A stretch of DNA of 64,000 nucleotides from Pseudomonas sp. KU43P (lineage in GTDB: Bacteria > Pseudomonadota > Gammaproteobacteria > Pseudomonadales > Pseudomonadaceae). The position numbers and the translations under genes are program-made. Below, piece after piece: positions 24,553-33,701 of the stretch. The notes beneath the pieces are model-generated. The model did no database searches, was not told where the DNA came from, and saw only the letters and a list, made by a program, of their open reading frames with translations. Each line of letters opens with the position of its first letter. The first letter of the stretch is position 1. Location of the stretch: the NCBI RefSeq assembly GCF_033095865.1, contig NZ_AP019365.1, positions 3,197,501-3,261,500 of the forward strand, in the 5' to 3' direction.

Positions 24553-25747
24553 CCCGGCGCGAAACCCGCAGGAATACCAGCAGAGCCAGCCCCGGCAAGG
24601 CCGCGCCCAGCAGCGCCACACCCTGCCAGCCATGGTGCGCGAACACCGCACTGGCCACGGCGGAGCCTGCGGCGCCACCGATGAAGATACTGGTCATGTA
24701 CAAAGCGTTGAGCCGGCCACGGCTGGCGGGGTCCAGGGCATACACTTCGCGCTGGCCAATGACCATGTTCATCTGCACCGCAAAATCCAGTAGCACGCCG
24801 GTCAAACCCAGGCCTATCACGCTGTAACCTGGGCTACTCAGGCCCAGCAGCAAGGCCACGGGCGCCAGCATCAAGGCGAGCAACGACCCCGCACGTGCAT
24901 GCCCGGCGTCGGCCAGACGCCCCGCCACTGGCGCTGCGATGGCGCCAACCGCCCCCACCAGGGCGAACAGCGCAATCTGGCTTTGCGACAACCCATGCTC
25001 GGCTGCCAGCGCCAGCGGCACCGCCGTCCAGTAAAGGCTGAAGGCGGCAAACATGAGGGCCTGGTAAAGGGAACGCTGGCGCAGCACCGGGTATTGGCGC
25101 AGCAAGGCGACCAGCGAGGCCATCAGCCGGGCGTAGCTTGCGGTGTGCTCGGGCACCCGACGCGGCAGGGTCAGGGCCAGCAACACAATGATCGCCAGCA
25201 TCAGGCCCGCCGCACCAACGAACACCGTGCGCCAGCCAAAGTGATCAGCCACCAGGCTCGACAGTGGCCGCGCCAGCAGAATGCCCAGCAGCAGGCCACC
25301 CATGATGTTGCCAACCACTCGACCACGCTGCTGCTCCGGCGCCAGGTGGGCGGCCAGCGGGATGAGCATCTGCACGGCAACCGAACTGAAACCGATGAAC
25401 AATGCATAACCCAGGAACAACGCCCCCTGCCCACTGCGGCTGGTGCCCGCCAGCAGCAGGCTGACACAGGCAAGCACGGCCGTGATGATCATCAGTCGGC
25501 GATTCTCCAGCAGGTCGGCCAAGGGCACCAGTAGCAGCAGCCCCAGTGCGTAGCCCAGCTGGGTCAGCGAAACGATCAGGCTGGCGCGCTCGGTGGAAAG
25601 GCCAAGGTCGGGCGCGATCAGCCCGACGATGGGCTGGGCGTAGTAGATGTTGGCGACGATCGCACCACAGCAGAACGCGAGCAGGGCCACCAGGGTTCGG
25701 CTCAGGCCTGTGGCCGCAGGCTGGGCAGCGGCAAGGGAGGGATGCAT
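24542..25747 (-). CDS. MFS transporter, multidrug/sugar-efflux type
   Basis: The 401-residue protein has twelve predicted helices with the MFS motif A region LLVPLADLLENRRLMI between helices 2 and 3. The N-terminal GAIVANIYYAQPIVGLIAPDLG resembles the small drug/metabolite efflux members often named after YgaY or arabinose efflux permeases. ATG 25747 is chosen because an AGGA lies eight bases upstream and similarity begins there; the frame extends to 25858 without support. A LysR gene ends 115 bases upstream on the same strand. Confidence 0.86.
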   Translation of the reverse strand: MHPSLAAAQPAATGLSRTLVALLAFCCGAIVANIYYAQPIVGLIAPDLGLSTERASLIVSLTQLGYALGLLLLVPLADLLENRRLMIITAVLACVSLLLAGTSRSGQGALFLGYALFIGFSSVAVQMLIPLAAHLAPEQQRGRVVGNIMGGLLLGILLARPLSSLVADHFGWRTVFVGAAGLMLAIIVLLALTLPRRVPEHTASYARLMASLVALLRQYPVLRQRSLYQALMFAAFSLYWTAVPLALAAEHGLSQSQIALFALVGAVGAIAAPVAGRLADAGHARAGSLLALMLAPVALLLGLSSPGYSVIGLGLTGVLLDFAVQMNMVIGQREVYALDPASRGRLNALYMTSIFIGGAAGSAVASAVFAHHGWQGVALLGAALPGLALLVFLRVSRRVSG

Positions 25748-25862
25748 GCGAGGTTCCTCGGCATTGGGAGTGGACAATGGTGGGCACCTTACCGGGACAC
25801 TTTGATGGCGAGAATGCAACGGCCACGCAACGGGGTTTTGCGCCCTGCGCAACGGCACCTGT

Positions 25863-26762
25863 TCAGGGCTTCAGCAGGCCCTCGCAGAAACCGATGAAGG
25901 CTTGCACGCGCCTTGAGCCGCGATGGTTGGGCAAGTACAGGGCGTTGATACTGTCATTCGCCGCGCCAGGGCTGATCTGCCAGTCACCGAACAGGCGCTG
26001 CAAGCGGCCTGCGGCGACGTCGTCGCGCACCAGCCAGTCTGCCAGCAATGCAATGCCGCTGTCGGCCAGTGCCGCTTCGCGCAGCAGGTCGGCGTTGGCA
26101 CTGCGCAGTGGACCACTGACCGCCAGTTCCAGGGCCTGGTCCCCCTGCCGCAGGCGCCACGGGCGCGCCTTCTGGCCATAGCGAAAGCGCAGGCAGGCGT
26201 GCTCGAGCAGTTGCTCGGGGTGATCCAGCCTGTGCCGCCGTGCCAGGTAAGCGGGGCTTGCCACCAGCCAACGCTGGAAACGCCCCAGCTGCCGGCACAC
26301 CAACTCATCGTTGGGTGAGGGGTCGCCTAGTCGAATCGACAGATCGTAGCGGCCGTCGAGCAAGTCATCGAGCCGATCGCTCATGTCGATGTCCAGTTCC
26401 ATGGCCGGATAGCGCGCCAGAAACACCCCCAGGTGCGGCGCCACCACCCGCCGACCGAACTCCACCGGCAGGCAAAGACGCAGCACGCCAACCGGCTCCT
26501 CGCCGCGATCGGCGACCGAGGCATCGGCCTCGTCCAACGCTTCGAAGATATCCCGGGCCCGGGCATAGTAACGGGCCCCGGCTTCGGTCAGGCTGACCTG
26601 GCGCGTCGAACGGTTCAGCAGAGTAGTGCCCAGCGCCGACTCCAACGCATCCACCAGGCGCGTCACCGACGAGGTGGCCACGCCCAGCTTGCGCGCCGCC
26701 GCCGAAAAACCCTGAGCATCGACGGTCGCCGCGAACATCTTCATCGCCAGCAGCTTGTCCAT
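25863..26762 (-). CDS. LysR-family transcriptional regulator
   Basis: The 299-residue protein carries the LysR winged helix (MKMFAATVDAQGFSAAARKLGVATSSVTRLVDALE, residues 7-41) and a substrate-binding domain of the group that commonly controls adjacent efflux or oxidoreductase genes. It lies just upstream of the MFS gene on the same strand and divergent from the small cupin gene, either of which may be its target. Confidence 0.88.
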   Translation of the reverse strand: MDKLLAMKMFAATVDAQGFSAAARKLGVATSSVTRLVDALESALGTTLLNRSTRQVSLTEAGARYYARARDIFEALDEADASVADRGEEPVGVLRLCLPVEFGRRVVAPHLGVFLARYPAMELDIDMSDRLDDLLDGRYDLSIRLGDPSPNDELVCRQLGRFQRWLVASPAYLARRHRLDHPEQLLEHACLRFRYGQKARPWRLRQGDQALELAVSGPLRSANADLLREAALADSGIALLADWLVRDDVAAGRLQRLFGDWQISPGAANDSINALYLPNHRGSRRVQAFIGFCEGLLKP

Positions 26763-26879
26763 ATCTATCCTTTTGCATTAAGCCTCAGAAAAGTCCTACA
26801 TCATGAAAGGGCGGTCAAGAAGCGCGCCGCCTTTCGATGAAGTCCATAGTGAATTACCTCCTGTAGAGCGAGATTTCCT

Positions 26880-27233
26880 ATGACACCCGACAACCTGTTG
26901 GCCCCTCTCCCCCCTTGCGACCCTGGCGCGCCGGAGTGGGTCGACGACCTGCTCAAACGCCCCGGCCTGCGCATCGAGCGCATTGTTTCCAGCGGCCAGT
27001 GCAGCCCGCCTGACTTCTGGTACGACCAGCCCGAAGGCGAATGGATCGTGCTGCTGAGCGGCAGTGCCGGCCTGCGCCTGGAACACGAAGCTCACACGCG
27101 GCTGCTGGTGCCGGGTGATTGCCTGGACATCCCCGCCCACTGCCGCCACCGCGTGGAGTGGACCGCCCAAGGTACCCACACCGTCTGGCTGGCCGTGTTC
27201 TACGGCGCCACAGCGCCTTGGCCCAGCAACTGA
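26880..27233 (+). CDS. Small single-domain cupin protein
   Basis: The 117-residue protein folds as one cupin barrel (FWYDQPEGEWIVLLSGSAGLRL, then LVPGDCLDIPAHCRHRVEWT). It keeps the second-motif proline/histidine pair but has a reduced metal motif 1 (Y..PEGEW). Related small cupins of pseudomonads have no assigned reaction. It is divergent from a LysR gene and 126 bases before a TonB receptor gene. The start has no strong ribosome site. Confidence 0.75.
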   Translation: MTPDNLLAPLPPCDPGAPEWVDDLLKRPGLRIERIVSSGQCSPPDFWYDQPEGEWIVLLSGSAGLRLEHEAHTRLLVPGDCLDIPAHCRHRVEWTAQGTHTVWLAVFYGATAPWPSN

Positions 27234-27303
27234 CCTGATCGCCCAACACCATCACTTTAAACGCCTGCGCGGCCCTTGGCCGTGGCGCAGTGCGCCCGCT
27301 TGC

Positions 27304-27323
27304 CTGTGAAAAGCCACTCACAG
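27304..27323. promoter_or_regulatory. CTGTGA-N8-TCACAG inverted repeat before the TonB receptor
   Basis: A six-base perfect inverted repeat with an eight-base spacer lies 36 bases before the chosen receptor start. It resembles a CRP/Vfr half-site pair, but the spacer is two bases longer than the usual six. No Fur-box-like sequence was seen in this gap. Confidence 0.3.
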
Positions 27324-27359
27324 CTCGGCTTCACTCTCCAACGCTGGATGTTCACACAC

Positions 27360-29564
27360 ATGCATTACTTCACTACCGACCGCAGTATCCGCAACGTATT
27401 GCGCAGCTCCGCCTTCGGCCTGGGTGCCGCCTCCCTCTGTGGCAATGCCCTCGCCGCGCCACCCGTGATCGAGCTGGAGGACACCGAGATCGCGCAAACC
27501 ACTGCAACCAGCCCACGTACCGAACGCTCGGCGTCGATCAAACAGGTTGCCCCTTTGCTCGACACCCCACAGACCATCACCGTGGTCCCTGCCCCAGTAC
27601 TCGACCAGCAACAGGCGCTGAGCTTGCGCCAGGTGCTGTCGAATGTTTCAGGCATCACCTTCAACGCCGGAGAAGGCGGGGGCGGTTCCGGGGACAACAT
27701 CAACATCCGCGGCTTTTCGGCCAGCGACAACATCCAGGTCGACGGCCTGCGCGACAGCGCCCAGACCACGCGCTCCGACACCTTCAACACCGAACAGGTC
27801 GAGGTCATCAAAGGCCCTGGCTCGGTGTTCGGCGGGGCCGGCACCACCGGCGGCACCATCAACCTCATCAGCAAACAGCCTGAGCAGCAGGCTTTCACTC
27901 ACCTCGGCGGCAGCCTGGGAAGCGCCGGCTATCAACGCCTGACACTGGACAGCAACCAGCCGCTGACCGATGCCGGCCAAGGCAGCGCAGCGCGTATCAA
28001 CCTGATGGCGCACCGCAACGAAGTGCCCAGCCGCCCCGGCATCGAACAACAGCGCTGGGGCATTGCCCCGAGCCTGCAACTTGGCATCAGTGACGCCTCC
28101 TGGCTGACCCTGAGCGCCTTGCATCAGGTCGATGACAACCTGCCGGACTACGGCGTGCCGGCACTGGAAGGCAAGCGCATGGCAGGCGTAGACCGCAGAC
28201 AGTACTTCGGCTGGAAAAACCTCGACAAGGAACACATCGAACAGAACCAGTTCACGCTCAAACTGGAACATGAGTTCGACGAGCAATTGCGCCTTCAGCA
28301 ACTGGCCCGCCACGGGCGGCTCAGGCGTGACACCGTGGGCTCCGCTTCGCACGTCAACACCGAAGGTTTGCCGGCAGGGCGTTATCGCCCTGCCGGGCCA
28401 CAGGGGTACGGCCGCGATGCCACCACACAGCTGTGGACCAGCCAGACCAGCCTGCTGGGCCACGACCGGCTGCTGGGCGTGGGACATGATTGGGTGATCG
28501 GTGTAGAGCTGTCGCGCGAATCGCTGGACCTGAAAACCTACAATCACGGCCTCGGCACCACGTGCTATCCCGACAACGGCTACGCGCTGGGGAACCCGCC
28601 TGGTTACTGGAGCGGCCCCGTGGAAAAGGCTGTCCTGGGGTACACCGAAACCGAGCTGGACAACCAGGCCGTCTACCTGTTCGACACCGTGGCCCTGAGT
28701 GAACGCTGGGACCTGCACCTTGGCCTGCGCCATGACCGTTTCGCCGGCAGCGCCAACGGCTATTCCCCGGCCCACCTGCGCACATCGTCGTTCAACAGCG
28801 TCGACAACACCGTGAGCAGCCGCGCGGGGCTGGTGTACAAGCCAACCGAACACGGCCGCGTTTACCTTGCCTGGGGCAACTCCTTCAACCCGTCGGCGGA
28901 ATCACTGGCCAGTAACGCGCGAGGCCTGACGGCGGCAACCGAAGGGCTGGCCCCGGAAAGAAACCAGACCTGGGAGCTTGGCAGCAAGTGGGCGTTGCTC
29001 GACCAACAATTGGAGCTGGATACCGCGCTGTTCCATATCGTCAAGAGCAATGCCCGCGAAACGCTGGCGGATGGTTCTACTCAGCTGTCCGGCAAACAAC
29101 GCGTACAAGGCCTGGAACTTGGGCTCACGGGTCACATGAGCGAACACTGGACGGTGTTCGCCAACTACACCTTCCTCGACAGCAAAACCCTCAAGGCGAC
29201 CCCAGGCGGTAACAGCTTCGCCAGCAAGGGGCATGCGCTGGCCAACACCCCGCCCCGCTCGATGAACCTGTGGACCACCTACCAGCTTCCCCTTGCCTGG
29301 ACCTTCGGCTATGGCGCGCGGTATGTCAGCAAACGCAATGTCACCTCCAGCACCAGCGCCAAACTCGATGCCTACTGGCTGCACAACGCCATGGTCGGGT
29401 ATCAGGTGAACCGCCAACTTGACCTGCAGTTGAACCTGAACAATCTGTTCGACAAGGCCTACGTGGAACGGGTGCGCCAACAGAACGGCAGCTCCGCCCG
29501 GTCTTCGGCCATCGAGTATGGCGCGAGCAGGGCTGCCATCGTCACCGCCAACTACCAGTTCTAG
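27360..29564 (+). CDS. TonB-dependent siderophore receptor (Fiu-like)
   Basis: The 734-residue outer-membrane receptor has a signal peptide (SSAFGLGAASLCGNALA), a plug domain (residues about 60-180; DTPQTITVVPAPVLDQQ, INIRGFSASDNIQVDGLRD, VEVIKGPGSVFGG) and a 22-strand barrel ending in aromatic F (ANYQF). Plug features match catecholate-siderophore receptors such as Fiu. ATG 27360 is preferred because GGAT lies ten bases upstream; ATG 27348, four codons earlier, is possible. There is no FecI/FecR pair or siderophore biosynthesis nearby, and no Fur box was recognised. Confidence 0.9.
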   Translation: MHYFTTDRSIRNVLRSSAFGLGAASLCGNALAAPPVIELEDTEIAQTTATSPRTERSASIKQVAPLLDTPQTITVVPAPVLDQQQALSLRQVLSNVSGITFNAGEGGGGSGDNINIRGFSASDNIQVDGLRDSAQTTRSDTFNTEQVEVIKGPGSVFGGAGTTGGTINLISKQPEQQAFTHLGGSLGSAGYQRLTLDSNQPLTDAGQGSAARINLMAHRNEVPSRPGIEQQRWGIAPSLQLGISDASWLTLSALHQVDDNLPDYGVPALEGKRMAGVDRRQYFGWKNLDKEHIEQNQFTLKLEHEFDEQLRLQQLARHGRLRRDTVGSASHVNTEGLPAGRYRPAGPQGYGRDATTQLWTSQTSLLGHDRLLGVGHDWVIGVELSRESLDLKTYNHGLGTTCYPDNGYALGNPPGYWSGPVEKAVLGYTETELDNQAVYLFDTVALSERWDLHLGLRHDRFAGSANGYSPAHLRTSSFNSVDNTVSSRAGLVYKPTEHGRVYLAWGNSFNPSAESLASNARGLTAATEGLAPERNQTWELGSKWALLDQQLELDTALFHIVKSNARETLADGSTQLSGKQRVQGLELGLTGHMSEHWTVFANYTFLDSKTLKATPGGNSFASKGHALANTPPRSMNLWTTYQLPLAWTFGYGARYVSKRNVTSSTSAKLDAYWLHNAMVGYQVNRQLDLQLNLNNLFDKAYVERVRQQNGSSARSSAIEYGASRAAIVTANYQF

Positions 29565-29572
29565 GGCAAATG

Positions 29573-29594
29573 AGGCCTGCTTACGGCGGGCCTT
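29573..29594 (+). terminator. Possible terminator after the TonB receptor
   Basis: AGGCCTGC and GCGGGCCT pair (one G-U) around a TTACG loop just after the stop; the following sequence TCATGCCTAAT is not a strong T tract. Confidence 0.4.
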
Positions 29595-29801
29595 CATGCC
29601 TAATACAAAAGTCTGACCTCCCTTTAAAGCTTGAACAAAACATCCTGTTTACTGACATTTTCGCTTCATGTTCTAGACTTTTCGCAACAACCACGCAAGT
29701 TCAGCCCTGCGACAATCAGCCTCACGAAATTATGTACTAACTTGTTAATTAGCTTGCTAAGGGCTTAAACTGCGCGCATTCCACCTGCTGAGATCCCTGG
29801 C

Positions 29802-32219
29802 ATGAACGAAACACCGCGCGCCTCTGGCGCCACAAAAATCATCCTGGTCGGTTTGGGCGTGATCATCGCCCTGCTCGGCCTGCTCCTCGCGGCTGGCGGT
29901 ATCAAGCTGGCCGGCCTGGGCGGTTCCTGGTACTTCTTGATCGGCGGCCTGGCCATGGCCATCGCCGGTGTCCTTATCGCCCGCCGCAAGAAGGCCGGCG
30001 CCTGGCTGTACGCTGTGTTCCTGATCGGTACCGCGGTCTGGGCCCTGATCGATGCCGGCCTGGTGTTCTGGCCACTGTTCTCGCGCCTGTTCATGTTCGG
30101 CGCGATCGGCATGGTGGTGGCACTGGTCTACCCGATGCTCGCCCGTGCCAACGGCGCCAGCAGCAGCCGAGGCGCCTACGGCATCGCCGGCGTACTGGCC
30201 GTGGTGCTGGTGATCGCCGCCGGCAACATGTTCGTCGCCCACCCAAGCGTCGCGCCTACCGGCAAAGGCCCGGGCATGACCCCGGTCGAAGCCGGCAAGG
30301 CGCAGAAAGACTGGGCGCACTACGGCAACACCGAAGGTGGCAGCCGCTTCGCAGCCCTGGACCAGATCAACCGCGACAACGTCGACAAGCTGAAAGTGGC
30401 CTGGACCTACCACACCGGTGACGTGGCGATCAGCGACGGCAACGGTGCCGAAGACCAGCTCACCCCGCTGCAGATCGGCAACAAGGTGTTCATCTGCACC
30501 CCGCACAACAACCTGATCGCCCTCGACGCAGACACCGGCAAAGAGCTGTGGAAGAACGCGATCAACGCCCAGTCCAAGGTCTGGCAGCGTTGCCGTGGCA
30601 TGGCGTACTTCGACGCTACTGCTGCCATTGCCCAGCCGACCCAGCCGAACAGCTCGCCGATTACCGGCGGTAGCGTGCCGGCCGGTGCCAACTGCCAGCG
30701 TCGCCTGCTGACCAACACCATCGACGGTCGCCTGATCGCGGTCGATGCCGACAATGGCGAGTTCTGCCAGGGCTTCGGTACCAACGGTCAAGTCAACCTC
30801 AAGGCCGGCCTGGGTGACGTCCCGGACTCTTACTATCAGCTCTCGTCCGCGCCGCTGATGGCCGGCACCACCGTGGTGGTCGGCGGTCGCGTCGCCGACA
30901 ACGTCCAGACCGACATGCCAGGCGGCGTGATCCGTGGTTTCGATGTGATCACCGGTGAAATGCGCTGGGCCTTCGACCCCGGCAACCCGGAAGATCGCCA
31001 GGCGCCACAGGGCGACAGCACCTACGTGCGCAGCACCCCGAACAGCTGGGCGCCGATGTCCTACGACCCGGCGATGAACACCCTGTTCCTGCCGATGGGC
31101 TCCTCGTCCACCGACATCTACGGCGTTGAACGCAACAAACTCGACCACACCTACGGCGCTTCGGTGCTGGCCCTGGACGCCACCACCGGCAACGAGAAGT
31201 GGGTGTACCAGACCGTGCACAACGACCTGTGGGACTTCGACCTGCCGATGCAGCCGAGCCTGATCGACTTCACCAAGGACGACGGCAAGACCGTGCCTGC
31301 GGTAGTGATCGGCACCAAGGCTGGGCAGATCTACGTGCTCGACCGCGCCACCGGCAAGCCGCTGACCCAGGTCGATGAAGTACCGGTCAAGCCAAGCAAT
31401 ATCCCTGACGAGCCGTACTCCCCGACCCAACCGAAGTCGGTCGGCATGCCGCAGATCGGCGCGCAGACCCTGACCGAATCGGACATGTGGGGTGCCACTC
31501 CGTACGACCAACTGCTGTGCCGCATCGACTTCAAGAAGATGCGCTACGACGGCCTGTACACCGCGCCTGGCACCGACCTGTCGCTGAGCTTCCCGGGTTC
31601 GCTGGGTGGCATGAACTGGGGCAGCATTTCTACCGACCCGGTGCATGGTTTCATCTTCGTCAACGACATGCGCCTGGGCCTGTGGATTCAGATGATTCCG
31701 TCGCAGAACAAGGGCGCGGCGACGTCCGGTGGTGAAGCGCTCAACACCGGCATGGGCGCCGTGCCGCTCAAGGGCACCCCGTATGCGGTGAACAAGAACC
31801 GCTTCCTGTCGGTCGCCGGCATCCCGTGCCAGGCTCCGCCATTCGGCACCCTCACCGCCATCGACATGAAGACCCGCCAGGTGGCCTGGCAGGTACCGGT
31901 CGGCACCGTGGAAGACACCGGCCCGCTCGGTATCCGCATGCACCTGCCGATCAAGATCGGCCTGCCTACCCTGGGCGGCACCCTCTCGACCCAAGGCGGC
32001 CTGATCTTCATCGCCGGCACCCAGGACTTCTACCTGCGCGCCTACGACAGCAGCAACGGCAACGAAATCTGGAAGGCCCGCCTGCCCGTGGGCAGCCAGG
32101 GCGGCCCGATGACTTACGTTTCGCCGAAGACCGGCAAGCAGTATGTGGTCATCACCGCCGGTGGTGCCCGTCAGTCGACTGACCGTGGCGACTATGTGAT
32201 TTCTTACGCCCTGCCTTGA
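29802..32219 (+). CDS. gcd: Membrane-bound PQQ-dependent glucose dehydrogenase
   Basis: The 805-residue quinoprotein oxidises glucose to gluconolactone on the periplasmic side and passes electrons to ubiquinone. The first 150 residues hold five transmembrane helices (IILVGLGVIIALLGLLLAAG onward) and the rest is the eight-bladed PQQ propeller. Typical blade signatures are WAHYGNTEGGSRFAALDQI, VAWTYHTGDVA, the catalytic-region VYQTVHNDLWDFDLP and GGTLSTQGGLIFIAGTQD. Length matches the family. The OprB-type porin gene follows after 110 bases, as in other P. putida group genomes. ATG 29802 fits the helix start. Confidence 0.96.
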   Translation: MNETPRASGATKIILVGLGVIIALLGLLLAAGGIKLAGLGGSWYFLIGGLAMAIAGVLIARRKKAGAWLYAVFLIGTAVWALIDAGLVFWPLFSRLFMFGAIGMVVALVYPMLARANGASSSRGAYGIAGVLAVVLVIAAGNMFVAHPSVAPTGKGPGMTPVEAGKAQKDWAHYGNTEGGSRFAALDQINRDNVDKLKVAWTYHTGDVAISDGNGAEDQLTPLQIGNKVFICTPHNNLIALDADTGKELWKNAINAQSKVWQRCRGMAYFDATAAIAQPTQPNSSPITGGSVPAGANCQRRLLTNTIDGRLIAVDADNGEFCQGFGTNGQVNLKAGLGDVPDSYYQLSSAPLMAGTTVVVGGRVADNVQTDMPGGVIRGFDVITGEMRWAFDPGNPEDRQAPQGDSTYVRSTPNSWAPMSYDPAMNTLFLPMGSSSTDIYGVERNKLDHTYGASVLALDATTGNEKWVYQTVHNDLWDFDLPMQPSLIDFTKDDGKTVPAVVIGTKAGQIYVLDRATGKPLTQVDEVPVKPSNIPDEPYSPTQPKSVGMPQIGAQTLTESDMWGATPYDQLLCRIDFKKMRYDGLYTAPGTDLSLSFPGSLGGMNWGSISTDPVHGFIFVNDMRLGLWIQMIPSQNKGAATSGGEALNTGMGAVPLKGTPYAVNKNRFLSVAGIPCQAPPFGTLTAIDMKTRQVAWQVPVGTVEDTGPLGIRMHLPIKIGLPTLGGTLSTQGGLIFIAGTQDFYLRAYDSSNGNEIWKARLPVGSQGGPMTYVSPKTGKQYVVITAGGARQSTDRGDYVISYALP

Positions 32220-32228
32220 ATCGAGTCG

Positions 32229-32303
32229 CCCCTATCGCCGGCAAGCCGGCTCCCACAGGGTTGAGTGCAGTACCTGTGGGAGCCGGCTTGCCGGCGATGA
32301 GGC
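32229..32303. repeat. REP pair (reverse then forward) between gcd and the porin gene
   Basis: Inverted copy 32229-32260 and forward copy 32273-32303, both close to consensus, only 12 bases apart. The pair sits inside an apparent operon, where it may stabilise the gcd transcript or reduce read-through. Confidence 0.9.
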
Positions 32304-32329
32304 CCTGAAAGATCAACCGAGACCCCGCA

Positions 32330-33598
32330 ATGCCATCCGCTTTTCGCACTATTTCTCCCCTGCTATTGGCCTTGGCCAGCACCACCGCCCTGGCCGACGG
32401 CGACCTGATGACCCGCAACACCATGACCGGCGACTGGGGCGGCCTACGCCACCAGCTCGAGGCAGACGGCGTCAAGTTCACCGGCGACTACAGCGGTGAA
32501 ACCGCCTACAACGCCCACGGTGGCCTGCACCGCTCGGCCCGCTACTCGCAGAACCTCAAGCTGGGTGTGCAGTTCGACCTGTCGAAGCTGTACGGCCTGG
32601 ACAACGGCGGCAAGGTCCAGCTGACCATCAACGACCGCCGCGGCAACAGCGCCTCGGAAGACTTGGTGGGCAACCGCCTGCCGATCCAGGAAAACTTCGG
32701 CGGCCTGTACACCCGCCTGACCGAGCTGAGCTACGAGCGCACCCTCTTCACCCCGTCGCTCAACGTCAAGCTTGGCTACATGGCCATGGGCAACGACCTC
32801 GGCGGCTTGGACAGCGGCATTCTGTGCAACTTCATGAACGCCGGTTTCTGCGGTCACCCGCTGAACATGTCCGGCGGCAGCGGCTGGACCAACTACCCTA
32901 ACGCCCACTTGGGCGTGCGCGTGAAGTACGACCTGTCGCCAGCCTGGCAGCTGCGCGTGGCCGCGTTCAACGTCGACCCCGAGAGCAACGGCAATTCCAG
33001 CCGCGCCTGGCACCTTGGGCCCAAGCACACCACCGGGACCGTGTTACCGGTGGAACTGGTGTACAAGCTGCAGGGCGAGCTGCCGGGTGAGTACAAGCTG
33101 GGTTATTACTACGACAGTTCTGACGTGAAGCGCATCGGCAGCGACAAGCAAGTGTCCGGCCGTGGCGGTCACTACCTGCTGGTCGACCAGGCGGTGTGGA
33201 ACGATGCCGGTTCGCCAGGGCGCAGCCTGCATGCTTTCGGCCAGTACTCGGCTTCAAGCGAGGCAGCATCGCCGTTCACCAAGTGGTATGGCGCAGGGGT
33301 CGTGCTGTACAAGCCGTTCGCCAGCCGACCGCGCGACACCCTGGCCCTGGGTTATGGCCGTGCCGTGCCCAACCCGCGCAGCCGGGATGTGCTGGAGGAT
33401 GCCGCCGCCAATGCCGGGCAACCGTTCCCGAACATCGACAGCGCCGAACAGCTGATCGAACTGAGCTATGGCTACCAGGCCACGCCGTGGCTGAACCTGC
33501 GGCCGGATGTGCAGTACATCATCGAGCCGGGGGCCTTCTCCGGGAAAGACATCGATAACGCGCTGGTGGTCGGGTTGCAGGTCAAGGCGACCTTCTGA
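32330..33598 (+). CDS. oprB: OprB-family carbohydrate-selective porin
   Basis: The 422-residue precursor has a signal peptide (FRTISPLLLALASTTALA) and an OprB barrel (LMTRNTMTGDWGGLRHQLEADGVKFTGDY at the mature N-terminus; terminal aromatic F in VKATF). OprB porins admit glucose and related sugars across the outer membrane, which fits the gcd gene just upstream. The symbol denotes the family; P. putida strains usually carry more than one copy. The start ATG follows GAGACC. Confidence 0.92.
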   Translation: MPSAFRTISPLLLALASTTALADGDLMTRNTMTGDWGGLRHQLEADGVKFTGDYSGETAYNAHGGLHRSARYSQNLKLGVQFDLSKLYGLDNGGKVQLTINDRRGNSASEDLVGNRLPIQENFGGLYTRLTELSYERTLFTPSLNVKLGYMAMGNDLGGLDSGILCNFMNAGFCGHPLNMSGGSGWTNYPNAHLGVRVKYDLSPAWQLRVAAFNVDPESNGNSSRAWHLGPKHTTGTVLPVELVYKLQGELPGEYKLGYYYDSSDVKRIGSDKQVSGRGGHYLLVDQAVWNDAGSPGRSLHAFGQYSASSEAASPFTKWYGAGVVLYKPFASRPRDTLALGYGRAVPNPRSRDVLEDAAANAGQPFPNIDSAEQLIELSYGYQATPWLNLRPDVQYIIEPGAFSGKDIDNALVVGLQVKATF

Positions 33599-33620
33599 GG
33601 ACTTGCGGCCGCTTTGCGGC

Positions 33621-33690
33621 CCATCGCCGGCAAGCCGGCTCCCACAAAGGTCAGCGTGGCCGCCTGTGGGAGCCGGCTTGCCGGCGATGA
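33621..33690. repeat. REP pair (reverse then forward)
   Basis: Copies at 33621-33650 and 33662-33690, between the convergent porin and ArgE-type genes; a GGCCGC/GCGGCC hairpin immediately precedes them. Confidence 0.9.
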
Positions 33691-33701
33691 AGCCAACGCA
33701 A

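Noticed and set aside
29757..31994. 745-codon minus-strand frame
   Set aside because: Fully antisense to gcd, low-complexity His/Val/Gly/Arg composition and no motif.
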